54,010 nucleotides of DNA from CAKMMH01 sp927798255. Its GTDB lineage: Bacteria; Bdellovibrionota_C; UBA2361; CAKMMH01. Made by a program: the position numbers and the translations under genes. Location: contig JAXFOK010000024.1 of assembly GCA_034180415.1 (NCBI GenBank), positions 1 through 54,010 of the forward strand, in the 5' to 3' direction. This document shows, piece after piece, positions 32,761 through 41,743 of this stretch (position 1 is the stretch's first letter; the number at the start of each line of letters is the position of its first letter). Below the pieces are notes generated by a model. It worked only from the letters and a program-made list of their open reading frames with translations, ran no database searches and was not told where the DNA came from.

Positions 32761-33539
32761 TTGTGGGTACTGTTTTCCATTGGCTTTATCATGAACTTTA
32801 TCATAGTATGTTTAGGACATTATAATCACTGATTTCAAGACATTAATAACGATATCCATTCAGACCAAAAGTTAATTTTGTTTGGCTTTTTGATTCTTGC
32901 TAACATTTTTGTTTGTCATGGAATTTATGACTATCGTTATTTAAAAAGTCAAAAAGAATTGGTTACCAAATTAATGGAAGGAAGAAGCGCCTTCATTGTT
33001 AACAATAACAATATTCTCAAAGAAACTATCGAACCTTACAGAGATATTAAATATTCTCAATTCCAACATAATGAGGTTATAAGAGGAAACTTAAACGGAA
33101 AAATCCTTGATGTATATTCTTCATGGGATATTGCTTCAAATGATGAAGATATCGCACTAAAAAAGCAAAAGGACTTGAAACCAATAAATGAACAGAATTA
33201 GAATGCGTTCTATAGTGCGCTAACTACTATTAGAAAAGGAGATATTCTAAAGGCAAAACCTGGTGAAAAAGTACTAATGCTAAAAGTTACCCATGGTAAC
33301 CAAATATGGCTAATTGCGCAGATCCCTGAAAGGTACTGTTATGCTCCAGCCATATATAATAGGAACAATAACTTAAATAGAATTCAAGCAAATCCCTATT
33401 GGCATAAAATTAAAAAATCTTTTCGTAGGTGTCCAAGGAAACCAATTTGTTTCTAATACATAACCTCAGCTATGAAACAAAAGGTAATGAAGAGGTTGCA
33501 CCTGATTTTAAAAGCTTCTTCCTTGCCTTTTTAAATTGA
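32761..33539 (+). pseudogene. Broken gene for an unknown membrane-anchored protein
   Basis: One frame runs from about 32,761 with two in-frame stops, TGA at 32,830 and TAG at 33,199, and stays protein-like across both. It reads WVLFSIGFIMNFIIVCLGHY, then DQKLILFGFLILANIFVCHG (a membrane segment), YDYRYLKSQKELVTKLMEGR, then past the TAG FYSALTTIRKGDILKAKPGE and VTHGNQIWLIAQIPERY. Near 33,425 a frameshift leads into VSKETNLFLIHNLSYETKGN to TGA at 33,537. The longest intact piece (32878-33201) is 107 codons from TTG. I recognise no family. At least three disruptions make function unlikely. Confidence 0.6.
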
Positions 33540-33602
33540 ATCTCAACAATGTGAATCTTTACTATATATCAACTTTTTTGATTTTTTAAATTTGCAATTT
33601 AA

Positions 33603-34061
33603 TTATAACGAAATCTCAACCTTCTTAATAGCTTCACCAATTTTTGGATTATTCATAGCTTGAGGATTGTCTTCATAAACGCCTGCCTTATTATTTTCAA
33701 TAATCTCTTTATAAGCTGAATATATGGTTTCAATTAGTGAAATAACTTTTGCAATTCTTTGTGGGTCTCTATAAAGGTTTGCCTCTGTTAAGTAAAAAAG
33801 CATAAAATCATATAATCTATCTAAATCTCTTGCGATATCTCCACCCTTTTCAAAATCAAGCGTATTCATAAGTTCTGCAATAATTGCTTGAGCCTTACTT
33901 AAAAATCTACAAAATTTTACTATGTCATTTTCTTCAATACCAGATTTTGATTGTTTTAAAAATTTAATAGCACCTTCATACATCATTAAAAGAAGTCTTC
34001 CCCTGTCTACTGTTGTTACCTGAATATTTTTATATTGCTCATGGGCATTTTTAGTATACAT
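33603..34061 (-). CDS. fliS: Flagellin export chaperone FliS
   Basis: FliS binds the C-terminal D0 helix of flagellin and prevents early polymerisation in the cytoplasm. The 152 residues show the family start NAHEQYKNIQVTTVDRGRLLLMMYEGAIKFL, then AQAIIAELMNTLDFEKGGDIARDLDRLYDFMLFYLTEANL, which is diagnostic. It is slightly longer than usual at the C-terminus. A GGAG site precedes the ATG, and a GCCGACAT box lies about 65 bp upstream. fliD, the usual neighbour, is absent. Confidence 0.95.
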   Translation of the reverse strand: MYTKNAHEQYKNIQVTTVDRGRLLLMMYEGAIKFLKQSKSGIEENDIVKFCRFLSKAQAIIAELMNTLDFEKGGDIARDLDRLYDFMLFYLTEANLYRDPQRIAKVISLIETIYSAYKEIIENNKAGVYEDNPQAMNNPKIGEAIKKVEISL

Positions 34062-34121
34062 ATAAAATTTCTCCTTTAAGTCGCAAACTAAAATTGCTAG
34101 CTTAATTAACCTTCAAAATTC

Positions 34122-34150
34122 ATGTCGGCAAAAACATAATGCATCTAAAG
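34122..34150 (-). promoter_or_regulatory. Possible sigma28-type promoter of fliS
   Basis: GCCGACAT (34129-34122) shares GCCGA and T-rich spacing with the FliA -10 and differs in two positions from GCCGATAA. TTAG lies 15 nt upstream as a weak -35. Its resemblance to the flagellin element GCCGATAT makes it worth noting. Confidence 0.4.
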
Positions 34151-34347
34151 TGTAAATTCCTACATGTAAGTTAACTCATTAAAACCATTACATATTCTTT
34201 TTAAGATAATATTACCTAATAGCGCTATTTCTTTGATTTTTATTTAAAAGGTGGAGCCATTTTTTATCCCTTTTCCCCACTAGACGCCTACCTAAATATT
34301 TCATAAAATAAATAATGTTATAATTTAAATTTAAAAGGTTAATTTAT

Positions 34348-35265
34348 ATGATAAAAGTTGAGAATTTAACTCGTTACTACGGAGATTTTTTAGCCGTAGA
34401 CGATGTGTCATTTAATATTCAAAAAGGACAAATTGTAGGGCTTCTTGGCCATAATGGAGCTGGAAAGACTACCATTATGAAAATGCTTACATCAATTCTA
34501 GAACCAAGCAGCGGAAATATCATAATTAACGATATTAATATTAAAGATGACCCATTAACCGTAAAAAAATATATAGGTTATCTTCCTGAAAATTGCCCAA
34601 CGTACCAGGATTTCATAGTTATTGAGTATTTATCATTCCTTGGAGAACTTAAAGGCTTTAAAGGAGAAGCGCTTTCAAATGCTATTAAAAAATCTACTCA
34701 AAAAACTAACATTAAAGATAGGCTCCTATCTCCTATAAGCACTCTTTCAAAAGGATTAAGACAACGTGTGGGGCTTGCCGGAGCTATTTTAGGTGACCCC
34801 CAAATTCTTATTCTAGACGAACCAACTAGTGGACTTGACCCAAAACAAATAAGTGAAACAAGAAAACTAATAAAAGAATTAAGCGCTACTTCAACTATTA
34901 TTCTTTCAACTCATATCATGCAAGAAGTTGAAGCAATGTGCGAGCGCGTTTTAATTATGTCAAATGGTAAGCTTATTAAAGATGAATCACTTAAAAATCT
35001 AAAAAAATCAGACTCTATCATTTTGAAAACAAAATATAACGAAAATTTCTTTAGAGAACTTTCAAAGATTATAAAAATTGAAAATGAAATCTTAATTATT
35101 GATGATTCAAAAGACTTTTTTGAATGCGAAATAAAAACTCAAAATACATCAAATCAAGATTTAGAAAAAATTTCTAACTTACTTTCAAATATGCATCTTC
35201 CAATTTATGAAATTTATGCAAAAGAAAATACATTAGATAATATTTTTAAAGAGGTAATAAAATAA
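34348..35265 (+). CDS. ABC transporter ATP-binding protein (GldA/Nos type)
   Basis: The 305 residues form an ABC-2 type ATPase: Walker A GHNGAGKTTIM (about residue 37), Q-loop region YLPENCP, signature LSKGLRQRVGLAG, Walker B ILILDEPTSGLDP and switch LSTHIMQE. A C-terminal extension of about 85 residues is usual for ATPases that pair with GldG-like permeases. It is followed after 2 bp by the permease. In gliding Bacteroidetes this pair is GldA/GldFG; here the exported substrate is unknown. Confidence 0.92.
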   Translation: MIKVENLTRYYGDFLAVDDVSFNIQKGQIVGLLGHNGAGKTTIMKMLTSILEPSSGNIIINDINIKDDPLTVKKYIGYLPENCPTYQDFIVIEYLSFLGELKGFKGEALSNAIKKSTQKTNIKDRLLSPISTLSKGLRQRVGLAGAILGDPQILILDEPTSGLDPKQISETRKLIKELSATSTIILSTHIMQEVEAMCERVLIMSNGKLIKDESLKNLKKSDSIILKTKYNENFFRELSKIIKIENEILIIDDSKDFFECEIKTQNTSNQDLEKISNLLSNMHLPIYEIYAKENTLDNIFKEVIK

Positions 35266-35267
35266 AC

Positions 35268-38156
35268 ATGGATAAACTTAAAAACTTTTCAAGTATCTAT
35301 AAAAAAGAATTAAAACAGCTATTCTCTTCATCAATAGCCTATATTTTCATTCTTTGCTTCCTTGCAGTAAATCTTTTTGCATTCTTTTGGATTGAAAGCT
35401 TTTTTGCAAGAAATATTGCTGACATCAAACCACTTTTTGAATGGTTCCCAATCACTTTAATTTTCTTAGTATCAGCTCTTACTATGAAAATGTGGAGTGA
35501 AGAAAAAAAGCAAGAAACTATAGATGTACTTTTTAGTCTTCCAAAAAATAGATTAGATTTTGTACTTGCAAAATTTTTTGCGTGTTTAACACTTGTTTCT
35601 CTTTCTCTTTTAATGACAATTGGCATACCAATTATCGTCTCAACACTTGGAAATTTAGATTTCGGCCCAGTAATTGGCGCATATATCGCCTCAATATTCT
35701 TAGCATCATTTTATATCTCATTAGGCTTGTATGTAAGCGCGAAAACTGACAATCAAATAGTAAGTCTTATAACTTCCATTCTAATTCTTTCTATTTTTTA
35801 TATTATAGGCGCTAATTATTTTACAGCATTGTTTAATAACAATACCGCGGATATCTTAAGATTAATAGGAAGTGGTTCAAGATTTGAATCAATCATAAGA
35901 GGTATGCTTGATATAAGAGATATTTATTATTATTTATCTTTAACAATAATATTTTTAGCTCTTAATCTTTACACTTTAAAAAGTTTATCTTGGGATAAAA
36001 AAAATCAAAGTCACCTTAAAACTAATAAAATATTTTTCTTAATACTTGCAAATATTTTCTTATTAAATTTTACATTAAATTACATAAATTTCTTAAGAAT
36101 TGATTTAACAAAAGATAATAGATATTCTATTTCAAATGCAACAAAAGATTTAATGACTTCCCTTGAAGAACCACTTACAATTAAAGGTTATTTTAGTAAA
36201 AAAACTCATCCTCTTTTATCCCCTCTTGTTCCACAATTAAAGGATTTAATAAAAGAATACAAAATTAGGGGAAAAGGTAAAATTGATATAAGTTTTATTG
36301 ACCCTAAAGATGACCCAGAGGAAGAAAAACTAATAGGAAGTAAATATGGTATTAGGCCTATTCCTTTTCAAGTTGCTGATAAGTATGAAGCGTCCCTTGT
36401 AAATTCTTATTTTGATATTTTGATTGAATATGGTGATAAATTTGAAAAACTTAATTTCCAAGATTTGATTGAAATTAAAGTTAAAGATGAAACAAATATT
36501 GAAGTGCTTTTAAAAAATCCAGAATATGATATCACACGTTCTATCAAAAAAGTGCTTTTTGAATTTAAAGATATAAATACGCTATTAGCAGAACTTGATA
36601 ACCCTATTACATTTAACGCATATATTTCATCTGACGCTTTACTTCCAGATACATTAAAAGTTGTCAAAAAAGATTTAAATGATATTTTAGAAGATTTTAA
36701 AGAAAAAGCTCCTGAAAAATTTTCATTTAATTTTATCGAACCTACAAAAGAAATAGCAAAAGAGCTTTATGAAAAATACGGATTTCAGCCTATGGTTGGA
36801 AGTTTGCTAGATAAAAATGCATTTTATTTTTATATGTTAATTAGCAATAGTAATAATGAAACTTATCAAGTAATACTTCCAAATGATTTCCAAAAATCAA
36901 GCCTTGAACAAAGTGTTGAAAATACACTAAAACGATTTCAAAAAGGTTATATAAAGACAGTTGGCGTAAGCTCTCCTAAAACTGATTATAATTTTAATAT
37001 GCGAACATATCAAAGAGGAGGAAAATCTTATCAAACCCTTCTTCAAAAACTTCAAGAAACATACAAAACAAGAGTTGTAGACCTAGAACAAGGAATCATT
37101 CCAGAAGAAGTTGATGTGCTTTTAATTAACGCGCCAAGTAATTTTAATGAAAAAGCAGTATATGCAGTAGATCAATTTTTAATGAAGGGAGGAGCAGTGA
37201 TTTTTAACACAGCGACTCATCAGACCACAAGAACACAAGATAGCATAAAAATTACTGATCCAAACTCTGGATTTGAAGATTGGTTTAAAAACTATGGCAT
37301 AACTTTTTCAAAAGAACTTGTGCTTGATGAAAATAATGAAAATTACCCAGTTCCTGTAAAACGAGATATCGGAGGACTTATTGTACAAGAGTTAAAAATG
37401 ATTCCATACCCTATGTATGTTGATGTAAGAGAGTATAATAGTGAAGCTGGAATTATGGGTGGAATTTCACAAGTAACTTTAAATTTTACAAATGAAATTC
37501 AAATTGATAATGAAAAGAATAAAAATAGAACTGTAACTCCTCTTTTATATAGCTCAAAAAAATCTTGGAAACTAGATACTAATGAACTTGAGCCAAACTT
37601 TACATTCTTTCCTAAATTAGGGTTTAGACAAACTGATGAAAAAGGTCCTTTTACTTTAGCATATATAATTGAAGGATCATTTGATTCTTATTTTACGGAT
37701 AAAGAAAACCCATTCTCAAAAGCAGCAAATAGTAAAAATAATGCAAAAGATAGTGAAAATAAGGAAGAAAAAGAAGAAAAGAAAAATGGTGATATTGTCT
37801 CTTTTGTAACGCACTCACCTTCTTCATCAAAAATTATTATTTTTGCATCAAATGAGTTTGTAGAAGATAGCACACTTAGAGTTTCAGCTAGCACAGGCTC
37901 TAGTCGTTATATGAATTCTTTAAAACTTATTGAAAATACGATTGATTGGTCATTAGAAGATAAAACTCTTCTTTCAATTCGTGGAAAAACTAATTTTTCA
38001 GAAACTCTAAACCCTTTAACTAAAGATCAGAAGAAGTTTTATGAAATTTTAAACTATTTAATTGCAAGCTTACTTTTACTTGTATGTTATGTAATTTGCA
38101 GAGTAAAAAGAAAAGCTAATTTAAAAAAATTATGTACGTTAGTTAATGGTAATTAA
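35268..38156 (+). CDS. Fused ABC-2 permease and GldG-like extracytoplasmic domain
   Basis: A 962-residue fusion. Residues about 1-240 are an ABC-2 permease with six membrane segments (SIYKKELKQLFSSSIAYIFIL, then LTMKMWSEEKKQETIDVLFSLP, the characteristic permease motif). A seventh segment near 252-272 leads to a large extracytoplasmic GldG/auxiliary domain (about 280-900, starting RIDLTKDNRYSISNATKDLM). A last membrane segment lies near 930-948. The GldF and GldG functions are thus on one chain. There is an Asn/Lys/Glu-rich low-complexity insert near 815-840. It is coupled to the ATPase upstream and the DUF4340 gene downstream. Confidence 0.88.
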   Translation: MDKLKNFSSIYKKELKQLFSSSIAYIFILCFLAVNLFAFFWIESFFARNIADIKPLFEWFPITLIFLVSALTMKMWSEEKKQETIDVLFSLPKNRLDFVLAKFFACLTLVSLSLLMTIGIPIIVSTLGNLDFGPVIGAYIASIFLASFYISLGLYVSAKTDNQIVSLITSILILSIFYIIGANYFTALFNNNTADILRLIGSGSRFESIIRGMLDIRDIYYYLSLTIIFLALNLYTLKSLSWDKKNQSHLKTNKIFFLILANIFLLNFTLNYINFLRIDLTKDNRYSISNATKDLMTSLEEPLTIKGYFSKKTHPLLSPLVPQLKDLIKEYKIRGKGKIDISFIDPKDDPEEEKLIGSKYGIRPIPFQVADKYEASLVNSYFDILIEYGDKFEKLNFQDLIEIKVKDETNIEVLLKNPEYDITRSIKKVLFEFKDINTLLAELDNPITFNAYISSDALLPDTLKVVKKDLNDILEDFKEKAPEKFSFNFIEPTKEIAKELYEKYGFQPMVGSLLDKNAFYFYMLISNSNNETYQVILPNDFQKSSLEQSVENTLKRFQKGYIKTVGVSSPKTDYNFNMRTYQRGGKSYQTLLQKLQETYKTRVVDLEQGIIPEEVDVLLINAPSNFNEKAVYAVDQFLMKGGAVIFNTATHQTTRTQDSIKITDPNSGFEDWFKNYGITFSKELVLDENNENYPVPVKRDIGGLIVQELKMIPYPMYVDVREYNSEAGIMGGISQVTLNFTNEIQIDNEKNKNRTVTPLLYSSKKSWKLDTNELEPNFTFFPKLGFRQTDEKGPFTLAYIIEGSFDSYFTDKENPFSKAANSKNNAKDSENKEEKEEKKNGDIVSFVTHSPSSSKIIIFASNEFVEDSTLRVSASTGSSRYMNSLKLIENTIDWSLEDKTLLSIRGKTNFSETLNPLTKDQKKFYEILNYLIASLLLLVCYVICRVKRKANLKKLCTLVNGN

Positions 38157-38192
38157 ATTTAATAATAAAAATCTTAAAATGGAGAATTAAAA

Positions 38193-39089
38193 ATGAATTT
38201 AGAAAAATTTTTAAAGATGACTTTAGCGTTTCAATTATTATTATTAATTGTGCTTACATATCCTACAAAAAGTAGCAAAAGTGATATTTCAAGTTTAACA
38301 GAACTAAAAAAACAAAATATTTCTAAAATAATATTAAATGAAAATGATAAAACTTTAGAGCTAACAAAGCAAAGTGATATTTGGTTTTTAAAAGATAAAT
38401 TTAATTTCCCTGCTAATCAAGATAAAGTAGCAAGGATTCTTGACAGTATTTTTACTAATCAAAAATTACAAAAAGTAGGGCAAAGTAATAATGCTTTAGT
38501 AAAATACAAATTAGCAGATAATAACTATCAAGAAAAAATTACTGTTTATGATAATGTTAAGGAAGAGAGCTTTTTATTTGGCGACACTCCTGAATTTAAG
38601 AAAATATATATAAGAAATCAAAAATCAAATGATAGCTATGTAATTAATTTATCTAAATTCGATTTAGGAGTTGATATTAACTCGTGGTATCAAAAGAATT
38701 TCTTAGGGTTTAAAAAAGAACTTATAAAAAAGATATCATTTGATTCTTTTTCAATAAGTAAAGAAAAGGATAAAGAAAAAAATATCGATAAATTTATAGT
38801 TAATAATCTTGAAGAAAAACAAGATGATGAAAAGGTCGATTTTTTAATAAACAAACTAATATCTCTTTCTTTTAAAGATATTTTAAGTAGTGATAAAATT
38901 AATTTACCATCACCAGATTTCAAAATTGAAGTTTTAAAAGAAGATGGTTCAAATGTTACATTAAGCTTTAAAAAAATTAATGATAAATTTATTTTAAAAG
39001 TATCAAATATGCCATTTGATTTTGAAGTTTCAAAAAATATATTTAATGATTTCAAAGAAGCTAAAAAAAGCGATCTTGTAGTTAAATAG
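38193..39089 (+). CDS. DUF4340 protein partner of the GldG-type exporter
   Basis: The 298 residues have an N-terminal membrane anchor (about 5-23) and an extracytoplasmic beta-rich region. The DUF4340 pattern is present: ISKIILNENDKTLELTKQSDIWFLKD and then FNFPANQDKVARILDSIF, with FLFGDTPEFKKIYIRNQ. These proteins almost always follow GldG-type permeases. It closes the three-gene unit, 36 bp after the permease. Its molecular role is unknown. Confidence 0.82.
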   Translation: MNLEKFLKMTLAFQLLLLIVLTYPTKSSKSDISSLTELKKQNISKIILNENDKTLELTKQSDIWFLKDKFNFPANQDKVARILDSIFTNQKLQKVGQSNNALVKYKLADNNYQEKITVYDNVKEESFLFGDTPEFKKIYIRNQKSNDSYVINLSKFDLGVDINSWYQKNFLGFKKELIKKISFDSFSISKEKDKEKNIDKFIVNNLEEKQDDEKVDFLINKLISLSFKDILSSDKINLPSPDFKIEVLKEDGSNVTLSFKKINDKFILKVSNMPFDFEVSKNIFNDFKEAKKSDLVVK

Positions 39090-39094
39090 CAAAG

Positions 39095-39230
39095 ACACTA
39101 GGTAGTCCTAGAAGTAGGGAGCAGGCTTGAGGAAACAAATATCAGGAGGTTAGTATCAAGTTGCAAAGAGTTCGGGTATCGGGTAGCTGATTTGCCAAAT
39201 ACGGATAGCAGATTGCTGAAAAATACATGT
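39095..39230. repeat. Degenerate repeat stretch
   Basis: Between the convergent DUF4340 and 39,236 genes the sequence is a mix of GGTAGTCCTAGAAGTAGG, GAGCAGGCTTGAGG, TCGGGTATCGGGTAGCTG and ACGGATAGCAGATTGC. It is the same kind of imperfect text as near 8.4, 26.2, 28.8 and 32.1 kb. Confidence 0.55.
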
Positions 39231-39235
39231 CACTT

Positions 39236-39454
39236 TTAATTATTTATTAGCACCCCTAACGCCCAAATCTCAATCTCTGTTAATTCATCTTCTGAACAAA
39301 AAGAAAATTCTTCACCGTCTTTAAAAACACCTATTCCACTAAATCCATCTTTCGTTTTTTCTATAGAAATTATATGCGCTTCTTCGCCAAATCCGAGGGA
39401 CCCTAAAATGATATCTTCAGCCCTTATTTTTTCAGATAAAAAATCTTCATTCAT
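39236..39454 (-). CDS. Small acidic protein after ftsW
   Basis: A 72-residue acidic protein (EDFLSEKIRAEDIILGSLGF, then KTKDGFSGIGVFKDGEEFSF) with a beta-rich centre, no signal and no membrane segment. It lies 16 bp after ftsW in the same direction and is the last gene of the division and wall cluster. I recognise no family. Codon use matches the core genes, which supports a real gene. Confidence 0.55.
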   Translation of the reverse strand: MNEDFLSEKIRAEDIILGSLGFGEEAHIISIEKTKDGFSGIGVFKDGEEFSFCSEDELTEIEIWALGVLINN

Positions 39455-39470
39455 AAATTCAAACTTAAAG

Positions 39471-40601
39471 TTATATATCTCTCTTATATACTCCCCTTAC
39501 AATTGCTAGTAATAAACCTACCGTAAAAAATGATGCAATAACATTTGAACCACCAAATCCTATAAAAGGAAGCACTAACCCCTTTGTCGGTAAAAGTCCT
39601 GTAACAATTCCAAAGTTTGCAAATGCAGGCACTAATATTAAAAATAAAAGCCCCATGGCAAGTGCATATGAAAAAGTATCATAAGAAACTCTTGATGCAA
39701 TTTTTAAACACCTAAGAAAGAAAATAAAAAATAAACTTATTAAAACAATAACCCCTATGAAACCAAACTCTTCTGCAATCACAGATAAAATAAAATCTGT
39801 ATGCGCAGCTGGAAGAAAATGTAATTTTTGTTGACTGTTGCCTAATCCTACACCACTAAATCCACCACTTGCTATCGTAATAAGTGACTGAATTAGTTGA
39901 TAAGATTTTCCCGATGTGTCCTCAAACGGATGTAAAAACGCTTCAATTCTTTTTAATCTATAAGGCGCAGCTGCAACAACAAGTACGCAAATAAATGCTA
40001 AAGGAAGTGCAGCAAGTAAAAAATGTTTTATTCGAACTCCTAACGCACATGCCATTATAGCCCCGGCTAAAAATAACACTGCGGCACTTCCAAAATCAGG
40101 TTGTAATAAAAATATTCCACCGATGACCCCTAAAAAACATATTAACGGAATAACAAATCCCTCTTTCCACGTTTTTATCCCATTTTCATGCCTTGAATAA
40201 TAATTTGCTAAAAACACAATAGCAGCAATTTTTACAAACTCTCCTGGTTGAAATCTAAAAAAAGCTATTTTTACCCAACGCTGCGCACCACCGGCGTTAC
40301 TACCTATCCCAGGAATCAACGGTAAAATAACTAAAATAAGTGCAGCAATTGCCATATACTTAGAAATTTTATACAACGATTTAATATTTATCCTAGATGC
40401 AAAAAACATCACAAAAATTCCAGCAATAACAGCATTTAATTGTTTGAAAAAATAAATATTCTCACTATCAGATACTGATATAGTAGAGTAAATCATAAGT
40501 AACCCAAAAAGTGTTAGAATCATAACCAAGATAACTATTGAAGGGTCTAGTAAAAAAGGAATCTTTGCTTTATAACTTCTTTTATCTGATAAATTTTTCA
40601 T
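39471..40601 (-). CDS. ftsW: FtsW septal peptidoglycan polymerase
   Basis: FtsW is the SEDS glycosyltransferase that polymerises lipid II at the septum with its cognate PBP. From ATG 40601 it has 376 residues and ten membrane segments. Landmarks are ARRINI-like SRINIKSL, RWVKIAFFRFQPGEFVKIA, LLQPDFGSA, GFSGVGLGNSQQKLHFLPAAHTDFI and VTGLLPTKGLVLPFIGFGGSN. A longer frame (to 40673) would overlap mraY and adds a Cys-rich stretch unlike FtsW, so the later start is preferred. The cluster position supports FtsW rather than RodA. Confidence 0.93.
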   Translation of the reverse strand: MKNLSDKRSYKAKIPFLLDPSIVILVMILTLFGLLMIYSTISVSDSENIYFFKQLNAVIAGIFVMFFASRINIKSLYKISKYMAIAALILVILPLIPGIGSNAGGAQRWVKIAFFRFQPGEFVKIAAIVFLANYYSRHENGIKTWKEGFVIPLICFLGVIGGIFLLQPDFGSAAVLFLAGAIMACALGVRIKHFLLAALPLAFICVLVVAAAPYRLKRIEAFLHPFEDTSGKSYQLIQSLITIASGGFSGVGLGNSQQKLHFLPAAHTDFILSVIAEEFGFIGVIVLISLFFIFFLRCLKIASRVSYDTFSYALAMGLLFLILVPAFANFGIVTGLLPTKGLVLPFIGFGGSNVIASFFTVGLLLAIVRGVYKRDI

Positions 40602-40615
40602 AATACTAAAACTTT

Positions 40616-41701
40616 TTATCTTAACTTTAATGTTGCAAGTGATATAACTGCAAGCACAATCGAGACTATCCAAAACCTAACTATTAGCTTTGGTTCTGCT
40701 AGTCCCTTTAATTCAAAATGATGATGAATTGGCGCCATCTTAAAAATCCTCTTACCACCAGTAAGTTTAAAATAATAAACTTGAATAATTACTGATAACG
40801 CTTCAATAACAAATATTCCACCAGCAAGAACTAGTAAAAGCTCATGCTTAACAAGAACTGCAATTGCGCCTAAAAATCCACCAAGAGAAAGCGAACCTAA
40901 ATCTCCCATAAATATACTTGCTGGAAATGTGTTATACCATAAGAAGCCAAGCCCTGTTGCTAAAAGCGCCATAAGTAAAATACTAAGCTCCCCAACCTTT
41001 GGTAACCCTACCTTTGGTAAATATAAATATTTTGAAAGTTCCGCATGTCCTGCTACGTAAGTTAAGATTACATATAATAGCGCAACTGTCATAATAGGAC
41101 CTATTGCAAGCCCATCAAGTCCATCAGTTAAATTAACAGCATTTGAAGTACCAACAATCACAAGTATTACAAAAGGAATAAAAAAGTATCCTAAATCAAT
41201 TGAAAAGTTTTTAAGAAATGGAAAATTTAAATTTGTTGAAAATCCATTATAAACCAAAATTGCACCAAATATTCCTGCGATTAAAATTTGCCAAAAGAGC
41301 TTAACTTTCCCTGGGACTCCTTTCGTGTTTTGCTTTGTTACTTTTCTCCAATCATCAACAAATCCTAAAATCGCATAGGAAATAAGCACAAACATTACTA
41401 AGATAATATTTAAATTAGTAATATCTGTAAAAAGAAACATTGATAAAATTATTGCGATAATAATTGAAATTCCTCCCATAGTAGGAGTACCTTGCTTTGA
41501 TAAATGGCCTTGAGGACCACAATCCCTTATAGGTTGTCCTTTAACACCTTCTTTTTTCTGCCAGTTAATTAATTTTGGTAAAATATAAAGAACAAGAAAA
41601 AATGAAAAAACAAAAGCAGACATCGCTTTAAAACTTTGATATTTAAATACGTTAAAAAACGTACACTTTGTATGAAATGTATATAACCAATTGTACAACA
41701 T
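40616..41701 (-). CDS. mraY: Phospho-N-acetylmuramoyl-pentapeptide transferase
   Basis: MraY moves phospho-MurNAc-pentapeptide to undecaprenyl phosphate, making lipid I. The 361 residues and ten membrane segments carry GTPTMGGISII, FVDDWRKV, NAVNLTDGLDGLAIGP and APIHHHFELKG, with the catalytic Asp residues and the HHH motif. Length is standard. It follows murE by 42 bp; murF, which normally lies between them, is not here. Confidence 0.97.
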   Translation of the reverse strand: MLYNWLYTFHTKCTFFNVFKYQSFKAMSAFVFSFFLVLYILPKLINWQKKEGVKGQPIRDCGPQGHLSKQGTPTMGGISIIIAIILSMFLFTDITNLNIILVMFVLISYAILGFVDDWRKVTKQNTKGVPGKVKLFWQILIAGIFGAILVYNGFSTNLNFPFLKNFSIDLGYFFIPFVILVIVGTSNAVNLTDGLDGLAIGPIMTVALLYVILTYVAGHAELSKYLYLPKVGLPKVGELSILLMALLATGLGFLWYNTFPASIFMGDLGSLSLGGFLGAIAVLVKHELLLVLAGGIFVIEALSVIIQVYYFKLTGGKRIFKMAPIHHHFELKGLAEPKLIVRFWIVSIVLAVISLATLKLR

Positions 41702-41743
41702 ATTAAAAGGATCCTAAAATATTTTAACTCTATAAATATTAAA

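Noticed and set aside
32761..33539. Alternative genetic code or selenocysteine/pyrrolysine use explaining the in-frame stops
   Set aside because: Core genes stop normally at TAA, TAG and TGA, and a frameshift is also present in the same gene, so decay is simpler.
40602..40673. N-terminal extension of FtsW
   Set aside because: It would overlap mraY by 58 bp and adds a Cys-rich stretch unlike FtsW; ATG 40601 fits the cluster.
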